NCBI RefSeq assembly: GCF_002208095.1
Contig: NZ_CP017990.1
Coordinates: forward strand, 4,836,001-4,900,000
Direction: 5' to 3'
DNA from: Enterobacter cloacae complex sp. ECNIH7
GTDB lineage: Bacteria; Pseudomonadota; Gammaproteobacteria; Enterobacterales; Enterobacteriaceae
Length of the DNA stretch: 64,000 nt
Shown: positions 9,839-17,046 of the stretch, one piece after another
How positions within the stretch are numbered: position 1 is the first letter of the stretch
How the letters are laid out: each line of letters starts with the position of its first letter
Notes under the pieces: generated by a model
What the model was told of the DNA's origin: nothing
Databases searched by the model: none
What the model saw: only the letters and a program-made list of their open reading frames with translations
Position numbers and translations under genes: made by a program

Positions 9839-10633
9839 ATGAAAATCGACTTTGCGGGGAAAGTGGCGCTGGTGACCGCCTCAACCGGCGGGATCGGGTT
9901 CGCCATTGCCAGAGGTCTGGCAGAAAGCGGTGCGGAAGTGATCGTCAATGGTCGCAGCACGGAATCGGTGAATAAAGGCATTCAGCAGCTCCAGCAGGTG
10001 GTGCCGGGCGTGCAGGTGCGCGCCGCGATTGCCGATCTCAGCACGGCGGAAGGGGTCGAGTCGCTTCTGAAGGTGGCGAATAACGTCGATATTCTGGTCA
10101 ACAACGCCGGGATTTACGGTCCGCAGGATTTCTATGCCACCGACGATGAGACCTGGGAGCGTTACTGGCAGACCAACGTGATGTCCGGCGTGCGTCTGTC
10201 CCGCGCCCTGCTGCCGGGCATGGTGCAAAAAGGCTGGGGACGCGTGGTGTTTATCTCCTCCGAGTCGGCCTGCAATATTCCGGCGGATATGATCCACTAC
10301 GGCGTGACCAAAACGGCGCAGCTCTCGCTGGCGCGCGGGCTGGCGAAGTTCGTGGCGGGGAGCGGCGTGACGGTCAACAGCGTCCTGCCGGGCCCGACGA
10401 TGTCTGACGGTTTCGCAGAGATGATGAAAGATGAAATCGAAAAAACCGGCAAATCGCTGGAGCAGCTGGCGAAAGAGTTTGTGATGACCAACCGCCCCAG
10501 CTCGGTTATCCAGCGCGCGGCCACGGTTGAAGAGGTGGCCAATATGGTGATTTATGTCTGTTCGCCCCAGGCCTCCGCCACCTCGGGCGCGGCGCTGCGC
10601 GTCGACGGTGGCGTCGTGGATGACATCATCTGA
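9839..10633 (+). CDS. SDR-family oxidoreductase
   Basis: A classical short-chain dehydrogenase of about 264 residues. It has the cofactor motif TASTGGIGFAIA (TGxxxGIG type, with Ala-Ser in place of the usual Gly), the NNAG motif, a serine in FISSESACN, and the YGVTK catalytic Tyr-Lys pair. Substrate is not known. Two tandem ATGs (9836 and 9839) follow GAGAAGGAG, and the second has the better spacing. It follows the LysR gene closely, and its stop lies five bases from the end of the convergent endopeptidase gene. Confidence 0.85.
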   Translation: MKIDFAGKVALVTASTGGIGFAIARGLAESGAEVIVNGRSTESVNKGIQQLQQVVPGVQVRAAIADLSTAEGVESLLKVANNVDILVNNAGIYGPQDFYATDDETWERYWQTNVMSGVRLSRALLPGMVQKGWGRVVFISSESACNIPADMIHYGVTKTAQLSLARGLAKFVAGSGVTVNSVLPGPTMSDGFAEMMKDEIEKTGKSLEQLAKEFVMTNRPSSVIQRAATVEEVANMVIYVCSPQASATSGAALRVDGGVVDDII

Positions 10634-10638
10634 CGCTG

Positions 10639-11166
10639 TCAGGCCGCACTGCCTGCGATGCGACGGGCGGTAATGTAGTGTGCCTGCCAGTAATCATCCG
10701 TCAGGGTTGAAACCGTTACGCCCTGACTGGTTGAGGCATGAATAAACTGGTTTTCGCCAATATAAACGCCAACGTGCTTGCGGTTCGGGCCCGTCTGGAA
10801 GAAGACCAGATCGCCGGCTTTCAGGCGGTATTGCGCCACCTGCACGCCACGATGGATCTGTTCACTCGTCGTGCGCGGCAAATTAAGATGTGCCGCATCG
10901 GTGAACAGGTGCTGCATGAGCGCGGAGCAATCTACCCCGCGATGCGTGGTTCCGCCCCACCGGTACTGGGTGCCTTTCCACTTCTGGTATTGATCGAGAA
11001 TACGCGAGCGCAGCGGGCCTGTTTCCTGATGCACCAGCGCAGATTTCGCCGGTGATGCTGCCAGTTCACTGTTCATCGATAACATCGACGCTGGAAGTTG
11101 AAAGCTGAACGCAGAAAACGAAGCAAAGCTTAACGTGAGGATTGAAATAAGCGATCTAAGAGTCAT
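10639..11166 (-). CDS. NlpC/P60 family peptidoglycan endopeptidase (MepS-like)
   Basis: Predicted periplasmic cysteine peptidase cutting peptide bonds in murein. The start at 11166 gives MTLRSLISILTLSFASFSAFS, a plausible signal peptide, and a 175-residue product. A longer frame from 11301 begins with unrelated sequence. The domain runs SRILDQYQKWKGTQYRWGG, then VDCSALMQ with the catalytic Cys, RKHVGVYIG with the catalytic His, and FIHASTSQGV, closely following E. coli MepS (Spr). Unlike MepS it has no clear lipobox cysteine after the signal, so it is probably soluble. It is a paralogue rather than mepS itself. Confidence 0.85.
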   Translation of the reverse strand: MTLRSLISILTLSFASFSAFSFQLPASMLSMNSELAASPAKSALVHQETGPLRSRILDQYQKWKGTQYRWGGTTHRGVDCSALMQHLFTDAAHLNLPRTTSEQIHRGVQVAQYRLKAGDLVFFQTGPNRKHVGVYIGENQFIHASTSQGVTVSTLTDDYWQAHYITARRIAGSAA

Positions 11167-11405
11167 ATCAAAAAAGAAGTAGTGAGTGAGTTTTTCCTTA
11201 CCTGTGGGGGCCAATGGTTCCCCTAAATATCTTGCGATGTGGCGATAATATAGACAGCTCGTTTTTTCACCAATTGTTATCGAGGCCAAAAATGGACTCA
11301 CTTTGAGATCGCAAGATCGAGAAAAAAAGAGTGGTGATATAAGGACTGTCCAGCTAAAGCAGGTAAACTGATCCGCAGAATGTGTATTTCAGCTAAGACG
11401 TATTT

Positions 11406-12068
11406 ATGACCAATATGATTGCCGACGAGACGGTGGCTAAATCCAGCGTGCTCTCTGTCTTTGACTTTGACGGGACATTAACGCACCACGACAGCTTTAT
11501 TCCTTTCCTGCGTTTTGCCTTCGGTAAACGTTACTTCGCGGGCCGCCTGGTGCGCATGGCGCTGCCTACGCTGCACTGCGTGCGTCGCAAGCTGACGCGC
11601 GATGAGCTGAAGGAAGTGCTGATTAAAACCTTCCTGACGGGCGTGGATGAACACTGGCTGCGCCAGCAGGCGGAAGCCTTTTGCGAAAAATACTGGAACA
11701 AACTGATGCGCCCCGAAGGGGTTCTGGCGGTGGCGGCTGAGGTCAATTCCGGTGCGGAAGTGACCATCTGTTCCGCGTCCCCGGCGCTGGTGCTCCAGCC
11801 GTGGGCTGATAAGCTCGGCATTAAGCTGATTGGCACGCAGCTGGAAGTGAAGGACGGCAAGCTGACGGGGCGCATCACGGGCAATAACTGCCGCTGCGCC
11901 CAGAAGGTGGCAAGGCTGGAAAAAGTGTATGGCGATCTGAACGCCTATCACCTGCGCGCCTGGGGCGACACCCGCGGCGACCACGAACTGCTGGCGGCGG
12001 CGCAGGATCCGCACTGGCGGCACTTCCACCACCCGCGCAAGCGTCGGAATTCACCGATTAAGGGTTAG
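11406..12068 (+). CDS. HAD-IB family phosphatase
   Basis: A 220-residue haloacid dehalogenase-superfamily hydrolase. Motif I is SVFDFDGTLTHHDSF near residue 20 (two catalytic aspartates), motif II is TICSASPALV, and motif IV is WGDTRGDHELL. The arrangement is that of the SerB/PgpC-like IB subfamily with a helical cap. Substrate is unknown: phosphoserine or a lipid phosphate are family possibilities only. It is divergent from the MepS-like gene across 239 bases that must hold both promoters; I found no distinctive site there. A second ATG at 11415 is an alternative start. Confidence 0.82.
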   Translation: MTNMIADETVAKSSVLSVFDFDGTLTHHDSFIPFLRFAFGKRYFAGRLVRMALPTLHCVRRKLTRDELKEVLIKTFLTGVDEHWLRQQAEAFCEKYWNKLMRPEGVLAVAAEVNSGAEVTICSASPALVLQPWADKLGIKLIGTQLEVKDGKLTGRITGNNCRCAQKVARLEKVYGDLNAYHLRAWGDTRGDHELLAAAQDPHWRHFHHPRKRRNSPIKG

Positions 12069-12080
12069 GTGCGGTCCGGT

Positions 12081-12116
12081 GCCCTCACCCCGGCCCTCTC
12101 CCACAGGGAGAGGGAG
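12081..12116. repeat. short hairpin repeat, copy 1
   Basis: A 36-base element built on CCCTCTCCC-ACA-GGGAGAGGG (12094-12114). It is identical over all 36 bases to the copy at 37329-37364 and closely related to those at 23011, 30221, 41431 and 60957. It lies between the convergent ends of the HAD and TerC genes. Confidence 0.85.
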
Positions 12117-12127
12117 AAAACCAAATC

Positions 12128-12157
12128 ACAGGCCCGGTAAGCGAAGCGCCACCGGGC
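12128..12157. repeat. REP-like palindromic element
   Basis: GCCCGGT at 12132-12138 pairs with ACCGGGC at 12151-12157 around an inner GCG/CGC stem. This is the typical enterobacterial REP (Y-type) layout, next to the hairpin repeat at 12081. Confidence 0.75.
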
Positions 12158-12163
12158 AATGCA

Positions 12164-13189
12164 TCAGGCCTCACGTTTTCCCGGGAACATCACGCTTGCA
12201 ATAATCCCCAGCGCCAGCACGCCTAGTACCACAAACAGGCTGGCCGTGGCGCCAATGCTGTAACCGTGATGCCAGAAGTGATCGGTGGCATTTAACCCCA
12301 GCTTGAACGCCACGAAGAACAGTAGCAGCACCACGGCTTTCTCGAGGTGCACCAGATACTGCTTCAGCGCTTCCAGCACGAAGTAAAGCGTACGCAGGCC
12401 GAGAATGGCGAACATCATGGCGCTGTAGATAATCAGCGGCTCGCGGCTCACGGCAATAATGGCCGGCACGGAGTCAAACGCGAACATGACGTCAGAGAGC
12501 TCGACGACGGCTACGCAAAGCAGCAGCGGCGTCGCATAGCGCTTCGCCTTCTTCACGCGTCCGACCATCACGTCCTGGTTTTCCGGCTTTTCAAGCTCCG
12601 CATCCACCTCTTTCTGGGTCAGAATAAAGGCATTGCTGCTAATTTTTGGCCAGACCGGATAGAAGCGCTTCACCAGACGATAGGCGAGATGACCCGAGTA
12701 ATCCTCCACTTCGTCGCTCTCTTCATTGCGCCTGAGCATCATCACCGCCGTCCAGCCGACGACCAGCGCGAAAATTACCTCAACGTACGGCCCCAGGCTT
12801 AACAGGCTGGTGCCGATAGCCACAAAGATGCCGCGGAAGACAATCGCCCCCAGCACGCCCCAGTAGAGCACGCGGTGACGGTACTTATCCGGCACGCCGA
12901 ACCAGGCGAAGATCGCCATCATCACGAACAGGTTATCGACGGAGAGCACCTCTTCCAGCGCATAGCCGGTGAGGAACAGGCTCGCCATCTCGGCGCCGTG
13001 GTGAACGTACAGGAAACCGGCGAAGGCCATCGCCATCATGACCCAGAAAACGGACCACATCGCCGCGCTTTTCAGCGAGATCGGTTTATCGTGACGGTGC
13101 ATAAAGAGGTCGATAAACATCGCCCCAACGGCCATCACCACAAAGACAACAACGGTTTCCGTCGGGAAACCGAGATGAGCAGCAGACAT
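12164..13189 (-). CDS. TerC family integral membrane protein
   Basis: A 341-residue polytopic membrane protein. The conserved acidic membrane motifs of the family are present: LEEVLSVDNLFVMMAIF and VELSDVMFAFDSVPAI. It is closer to plasmid TerC (tellurite resistance) than to the chromosomal Alx, sharing MHRHDKPISLKSAA and SLLSLGPYVEV. TerC-family members are implicated in export of manganese or calcium. No other ter genes are nearby, so a tellurite system is not implied. The start at 13189 is preceded by AAAAGGG at good spacing; an upstream frame would run into the leader. See the structured leader at 13195-13322. Confidence 0.88.
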   Translation of the reverse strand: MSAAHLGFPTETVVVFVVMAVGAMFIDLFMHRHDKPISLKSAAMWSVFWVMMAMAFAGFLYVHHGAEMASLFLTGYALEEVLSVDNLFVMMAIFAWFGVPDKYRHRVLYWGVLGAIVFRGIFVAIGTSLLSLGPYVEVIFALVVGWTAVMMLRRNEESDEVEDYSGHLAYRLVKRFYPVWPKISSNAFILTQKEVDAELEKPENQDVMVGRVKKAKRYATPLLLCVAVVELSDVMFAFDSVPAIIAVSREPLIIYSAMMFAILGLRTLYFVLEALKQYLVHLEKAVVLLLFFVAFKLGLNATDHFWHHGYSIGATASLFVVLGVLALGIIASVMFPGKREA

Positions 13190-13194
13190 ACAAA

Positions 13195-13322
13195 ACCCTT
13201 TTGGCAGACAAAACACAACACCATGCAAACTGGCGTAAACCAGGAACAGAAAAGGGTGGGCCGTTAATCAGCCTTTTCACCCTCAAAGCCGCAGCCCTGT
13301 CGGCTACGTAAAGAGGGGTGTA
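13195..13322 (-). other. structured mRNA leader of the TerC-family gene (candidate riboregulator)
   Basis: Read on the minus strand, the leader can form several stems. (1) CACCCCTC (13320-13313) can pair with GAGGGTG (13284-13278) with one bulged base, enclosing an AGCCG/CGGCT hairpin. (2) ACCCTTTT (13257-13250) is perfectly complementary to AAAAGGGT (13202-13195), the Shine-Dalgarno region of the gene. The enclosed loop contains a CTGG/CCAG hairpin. (3) GAAAAGG (13278-13272) can compete for the same CCTTTTC. This gives mutually exclusive pairings that hide or free the ribosome binding site. E. coli alx and mntP, which concern manganese, have riboswitch leaders of the yybP-ykoY class. I could not find that class's conserved core here, so the class is unassigned. 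Confidence 0.5.
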
Positions 13323-13358
13323 CTTTACCTTACCAGGCGGGGATCGCGCATCTGCCGT

Positions 13359-13757
13359 TTAGGCGCTCATTCCGCGTAAGCGCTGCAGCACCGCCACCAG
13401 AACCGCCACGGACCAGCCCACCATCAACGCGCCCACCAGTCCTTCCACCCCGCCGATAAGCCGCCAGTGTTGGGGTAACGTGACGTCGCCGTACCCTACC
13501 GTCGCATAGCTCACCAGTGAAAAGTAGAAGCTGGTGTTCCAGTCATTAAACGCATCGATGACAAAATAAAACGCAGCAAACAGCCCGGCCTCAAGGAGAT
13601 GGGCGAAGATCATGGAGATCACGATACCGACATTGCGTAAAACAATGCGTACCGCAGAATCGACTTCTAATTTGATGAATTTTAAAACGCCAAACATCCA
13701 TAGCGAATGGATCACCACGGTTAGGGTAAGCAAAATAATAATACTGAGTAGCTGCAT
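13359..13757 (-). CDS. two-TM potassium channel family protein
   Basis: A 132-residue membrane protein of the Ion_trans_2 family. It has the complete K+ selectivity filter TVGYGD at residues 86-91, preceded by the pore helix SFYFSLVSYA and flanked by membrane helices. There is no cytoplasmic RCK or cyclic-nucleotide domain, so it would form a minimal tetrameric pore. It lies upstream of the TerC gene on the same strand, with the TerC leader between them. Its regulation and physiological role are unknown. Confidence 0.85.
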   Translation of the reverse strand: MQLLSIIILLTLTVVIHSLWMFGVLKFIKLEVDSAVRIVLRNVGIVISMIFAHLLEAGLFAAFYFVIDAFNDWNTSFYFSLVSYATVGYGDVTLPQHWRLIGGVEGLVGALMVGWSVAVLVAVLQRLRGMSA

Positions 13758-13766
13758 GATGCGTGC

Positions 13767-13815
13767 TCGACCAAAAGGAATATGGCCCCGCTAACGCGGC
13801 GGGGCACCTGGTCGA
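13767..13815. terminator. long inverted repeat upstream of the channel gene
   Basis: An inner CCCCGC/GCGGGG hairpin sits inside outer arms TCGACCA (13767-13773) and TGGTCGA (13809-13815). No long T-run follows, so a terminator role is uncertain. The rest of the gap up to 14074 holds the promoter described separately. Confidence 0.5.
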
Positions 13816-13938
13816 AGCTTAGTTGAATGGAGAGGAAAAGTTGGTGCAATAATTGCGTTGCGTGATTATCTCTCTTGCAGCGTACTCTCTTTGCGGCTGG
13901 TTCGGCTGCTGTGAACGTTATATCTGAAGCGCACTATC

Positions 13939-14051
13939 TGTGAGTCACCTCTTATTTACATCATTTAAACCTTCCATTAACTGGATAAAAATAACGCGCC
14001 GTCGCTATAGTGGTTTTGTTTAATAAAACTGAGTTGTACCTAATAAAACAA
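13939..14051 (+). promoter_or_regulatory. promoter/operator of the MFS gene, twin of 16228-16340
   Basis: Four blocks are shared, without gaps, with the promoter of the aldolase-like gene: TGTGAGTCAC with TTTACATCA (13939-13963), CTGGATAAAA holding a possible -35 TGGATA, the -10 TATAGT (14006-14011, 18-base spacing), and TTGTACCTAATAAAACAA (14034-14051) after GTTTTGTT. Distances between blocks are identical in both copies (67 and 28 bases). The natural binding protein is the IclR-type regulator encoded between them. Confidence 0.65.
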
Positions 14052-14074
14052 AGAACAAACCCTGCGAGGACACA

Positions 14075-15409
14075 ATGACAGAACATTTACGTAACGGCGC
14101 GACCGCCACCGAGGACATAGAAAGAGAGACGATGCGGAAGGTGATCTGGCGTATTCTCCCGTTTCTGATTGTCAGTTACCTGGTCTCCATTATCGATCGC
14201 GGGAATATCGGCATGGCTTCGCTGCAGATGAATGAGGACCTTGGCCTCAGCAAAGCGGCGTTTGGCTTCGCCAGCAGTCTTTACTTCGTGGCCTATTTTT
14301 TGTTTGAGGTGCCCAGCAACCTGGCCATGCAGAAAGTCGGCGCCCGGCTGTGGATCCCGCGCATTATGATCAGCTGGGGCATCGTTTCCATGTGTATGTC
14401 CCTGGTGCAGAACACCACGTCGCTCTATATCGTCCGTTTTCTTCTCGGTGCTGCAGAGGCGGGTTTCTTCCCGGGCGTCGTGCTGTATCTGACCTGGTGG
14501 ATCCCGTCCCGCTACCGCGCACGCATTATTGCGTCATTTATGGTCGCTATCCCGCTCGCTAACTTCATCGGCTCCCCGCTTTCCGGATTGATACTGTCAC
14601 TGGATGGCTGGCTGGGTCTTCGCGGCTGGCATCTGCTGTTCATTATTGAAGGCTTGCCGGCGGTGCTGCTGGGTATTGCAGCCTGGTTTATTCTCCGGGA
14701 TCGCCCTCATCAGGCGAGCTGGCTCAGCAGCGAACAGAAACAGTGGCTGGAAACCACGCTGGAAACCGAGCGCAATCAGCAAAAGAGTATCGGGCACCAG
14801 ACGACGTGGCAGCTGCTGAAGCATCGCCAAATCTGGCTGATGGCGCTGATTTACGCGGGCGCATCTTCCGCGGGCACCACGATCAGCGTTTGGTCTCCTC
14901 AACTGCTGAAATCCTTCCATCTCGATAACCTTGAGACAGGTCTGCTTAACGCTATTCCTTACGGTCTGGCATCTGTTCTCATGATTGTATGGGGACGGAA
15001 TTCCGATCGTACCAACGAACGCCGCTGGCATACCGCACTCACGCTGTTCATGATTGCCGCCGGTGTGTTCGCCGCCTTTGTGAGCGTCTCGCTGTCTGCC
15101 ACGATCGTTATCCTCAGCATTATGCTGATAGGCGCTTATTCAATGAAAGGGCCTTTCTGGGCGCTGGCATCCGGTTGGATGAGCAGTACCTCAGCGGCGG
15201 CGGGACTGGCCGCGATTGGCGCCATCGCAAACCTGATAGGCGGGGCGGTGATGGTAAACGCGTACGGCATTATCAATGAGCGGACGGGCAGCTACACGCT
15301 GGCTATGCTTCCGCTGGCCGCGCTGTGCGTGGCCGGGGGTATCGCGGTGCTCATTATGGGGCGGCAGGCCCGCCGCGCTCAGCTACACGAAAAACAGGTC
15401 ACGCATTAA
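14075..15409 (+). CDS. MFS transporter, anion:cation symporter (ACS) type
   Basis: A 444-residue, twelve-helix major facilitator. The N-terminal half shows YLVSIIDRGNIGMASLQM and YFLFEVPSNLAMQKVGARLW, and the helix 4-5 region has GAAEAGFFPGVVLYLTWW. These are typical of ACS-family proton symporters for organic acids (phthalate, tartrate, glucarate, hexuronate types). The substrate cannot be read from sequence. Position with an IclR regulator, an HMG-aldolase-like protein and a D-2-hydroxyacid dehydrogenase suggests uptake of a carboxylic acid broken down by those enzymes. The ATG follows GCGAGGA. Confidence 0.85.
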   Translation: MTEHLRNGATATEDIERETMRKVIWRILPFLIVSYLVSIIDRGNIGMASLQMNEDLGLSKAAFGFASSLYFVAYFLFEVPSNLAMQKVGARLWIPRIMISWGIVSMCMSLVQNTTSLYIVRFLLGAAEAGFFPGVVLYLTWWIPSRYRARIIASFMVAIPLANFIGSPLSGLILSLDGWLGLRGWHLLFIIEGLPAVLLGIAAWFILRDRPHQASWLSSEQKQWLETTLETERNQQKSIGHQTTWQLLKHRQIWLMALIYAGASSAGTTISVWSPQLLKSFHLDNLETGLLNAIPYGLASVLMIVWGRNSDRTNERRWHTALTLFMIAAGVFAAFVSVSLSATIVILSIMLIGAYSMKGPFWALASGWMSSTSAAAGLAAIGAIANLIGGAVMVNAYGIINERTGSYTLAMLPLAALCVAGGIAVLIMGRQARRAQLHEKQVTH

Positions 15410-15415
15410 CGATGA

Positions 15416-15443
15416 CAGAAGCGGGACATTTGTCCCGCTTCTG
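15416..15443. terminator. bidirectional terminator between the MFS and IclR genes
   Basis: A 13-base perfect inverted repeat, CAGAAGCGGGACA and TGTCCCGCTTCTG, is separated by two bases and lies exactly between the two convergent stops. Its T-run is short and interrupted on the plus side (CGTTTAAAG). Confidence 0.7.
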
Positions 15444-15446
15444 CGT

Positions 15447-16184
15447 TTAAAGATTTTCTTCCGCCGCGTCGCTCGTTTCACCAAAGAACTGCTGACAGAA
15501 GGGCTTACTGGCTCCCATTTTCTGCGAAAGACGGCTTGCAGCCGCCTTCATCAACTGCCCTATTTCCTTCTCACGACGATCTTCCGTCAACCGCGAGATG
15601 GGACCGGTCAGGGCTAACGCCGCAACCAGCTTGTCGTGAACGCCGAAGACAGGCATCGCAAACGCAGCGGTATGGGGATCGCGTGCGCCTGACGTGTAGA
15701 AAGGGAGTTCCGCGTCTTCCTCCGGCAGGCTTTCATTGAGCCCCCAATGACGCAATACCTTACTGATGGCCGAATTATCGAGCGGGAACTGGCTGCCGGG
15801 AAGATTGCTGTGTCGCAGGCCATGCGACGCTTCAGCGCGAAACAGGCAAAGCCGCTGCCCTCCCTCCAGCACATACCAGCTGGCACTCTCCTGAGATGCC
15901 AGGGATAAGGCCTGAAGCTCTGGCTGAACCACCCGGGAAAGGTGGAAAGATTGTTCATACAGCTTGCCGAGGTAAAGCAGACGTGGGCCCAGCGCATAAT
16001 TGCCGTCTTCATGCCTGACGACGTAATTCATCCGTTCAAGAGAATTCATCAAGCGGTAAACCGTGGTTTTGTGATAACCCGACAGCTGTGCCAGCGCGGT
16101 CAGCGTCAGGCTCTCATCCCCAGGACGGAAGCAATCCAGTAAAGCCAGCGCTTTTTCAACCGCTACAACGCCTTCATTCCCCAT
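15447..16184 (-). CDS. IclR-family transcriptional regulator
   Basis: A 245-residue regulator. The N-terminal winged helix-turn-helix is LTLTALAQLSGYHKTTVYRLMNSL, followed by the IclR effector-binding domain containing RHSNLPGSQFPLDNSAISKV. It lies between the MFS gene and the aldolase/dehydrogenase pair, whose promoters share the same blocks, so it is the likely regulator of both and of itself (divergent start near block one at 16228). Two ATGs (16187 and 16184) follow AAGGAG; the second has standard spacing. Confidence 0.88.
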   Translation of the reverse strand: MGNEGVVAVEKALALLDCFRPGDESLTLTALAQLSGYHKTTVYRLMNSLERMNYVVRHEDGNYALGPRLLYLGKLYEQSFHLSRVVQPELQALSLASQESASWYVLEGGQRLCLFRAEASHGLRHSNLPGSQFPLDNSAISKVLRHWGLNESLPEEDAELPFYTSGARDPHTAAFAMPVFGVHDKLVAALALTGPISRLTEDRREKEIGQLMKAAASRLSQKMGASKPFCQQFFGETSDAAEENL

Positions 16185-16227
16185 CATTATCTCCTTGTTA
16201 GCCCGGCAGTGAGTGTACCTCAAATTT

Positions 16228-16340
16228 TGTGAGTCACTTCGTGTTTACATCACAAACGCCACCTCGGGTCTGGCTAAAAGGAAAGCAACACCGCTATAGT
16301 TGTTTTGTTCTGTACACCTGCATTGTACTCAGTAAAACAA
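16228..16340 (+). promoter_or_regulatory. promoter/operator of the aldolase-dehydrogenase unit, twin of 13939-14051
   Basis: The same four blocks appear at the same spacings as before the MFS gene: TGTGAGTCAC (16228-16237), TTTACATCA, CTGGCTAAAA, -10 TATAGT (16295-16300) with an 18-base spacer from TGGCTA, and TTGTACTCAGTAAAACAA (16323-16340). The last block ends just before the start region, so binding there would block transcription start or clearance. Confidence 0.65.
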
Positions 16341-16353
16341 TATGGAGGCATTT

Positions 16354-17046
16354 ATGTCCGTTACTGAAAAAAAATCGATTAATCGCCATTTCGAGCGCGT
16401 TTCTGCCGAGGACGTTCGTCGGGCTGCCGAGTATCAGGCAGCTATTCTGGCCGACGTGGCCGGTCGCCGCGGTACGCTTCATGGCCGCATCAAACCGCTG
16501 GCCCCACACATGTCCGTTGCAGGTCCGGCCATCACCGTTGAAGTCCGTCCGGGTGATAATCTGGCGATTCATGCCGCGATGGCGGTGGCGCAGCCCGGTG
16601 ATGTCCTGGTCGTCGATGGCAAAGGCGACCTGAGCTGCGCGCTGCTTGGGGAAATCATGGCCACTCAGGCTCAGGCGAGCGGCATTGCGGGCATTATTAT
16701 TGATGGCGCTGTACGTGACGCCGATACCCTGAGCAAAGGTCACTACCCCGTCTTTTCTGCCGGTCTGAACCCCTGCGGCCCGACAAAGTTAATCTCTGGC
16801 CGGGTTAATCATCCCATTTCAGTCGCCGGGGCGACGGTTCAGGCCGGGGATCTGGTTGTCGCGGATATCGACGGCGTGGTCGTTATCCCGCGAGATGAGG
16901 TTCAGGAGGTTATCGCTCTGGCAAAAGAAAAGCTGGAGATGGAGACCCGGCGTCTTGCCGCCATCCGTGAAGGCGATTTACGTCCACACTGGCTTGATGA
17001 CGCGCTTCGTAAAGCAGGAATGTTAGCTGACGGGGAGACGCTGTGA
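16354..17046 (+). CDS. RraA-like / 4-hydroxy-4-methyl-2-oxoglutarate aldolase family protein
   Basis: A 230-residue protein of the RraA/HMG aldolase fold. The family signature GIIIDGAVRDADTL contains the Arg-Asp pair used for pyruvate and metal binding in HMG/CHA aldolases, and DVLVVDGKGDLSCALLGEIMA lines the active site. Given a transporter, a dehydrogenase and an IclR regulator beside it, a catabolic aldolase or oxaloacetate decarboxylase role is more likely than RNase E regulation. The ATG at 16354 has GGAGG at five bases. An upstream ATG at 16342 overlaps that Shine-Dalgarno and is rejected. Confidence 0.83.
   Translation: MSVTEKKSINRHFERVSAEDVRRAAEYQAAILADVAGRRGTLHGRIKPLAPHMSVAGPAITVEVRPGDNLAIHAAMAVAQPGDVLVVDGKGDLSCALLGEIMATQAQASGIAGIIIDGAVRDADTLSKGHYPVFSAGLNPCGPTKLISGRVNHPISVAGATVQAGDLVVADIDGVVVIPRDEVQEVIALAKEKLEMETRRLAAIREGDLRPHWLDDALRKAGMLADGETL

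Noticed and set aside
10639..11301. A 220-residue version of the MepS-like protein starting at 11301
   Set aside because: The first 45 residues have no family match, and the start at 11166 immediately gives a signal peptide.
12164..13189. A tellurite resistance operon
   Set aside because: Only a TerC-family gene is present; no terZ, terA, terB, terD or terE lies nearby.
13195..13340. A yybP-ykoY manganese riboswitch before the TerC gene
   Set aside because: The conserved GGGGAGUAG segment and the AAGACC segment of that class were not found. Only a generic structured leader can be supported.
13939..13955. A CRP site in the TGTGAGTCAC block of the twin promoters
   Set aside because: The second half site TCACA at the right distance is missing in both copies. 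The 9-base palindrome GTGAGTCAC itself is a better description.
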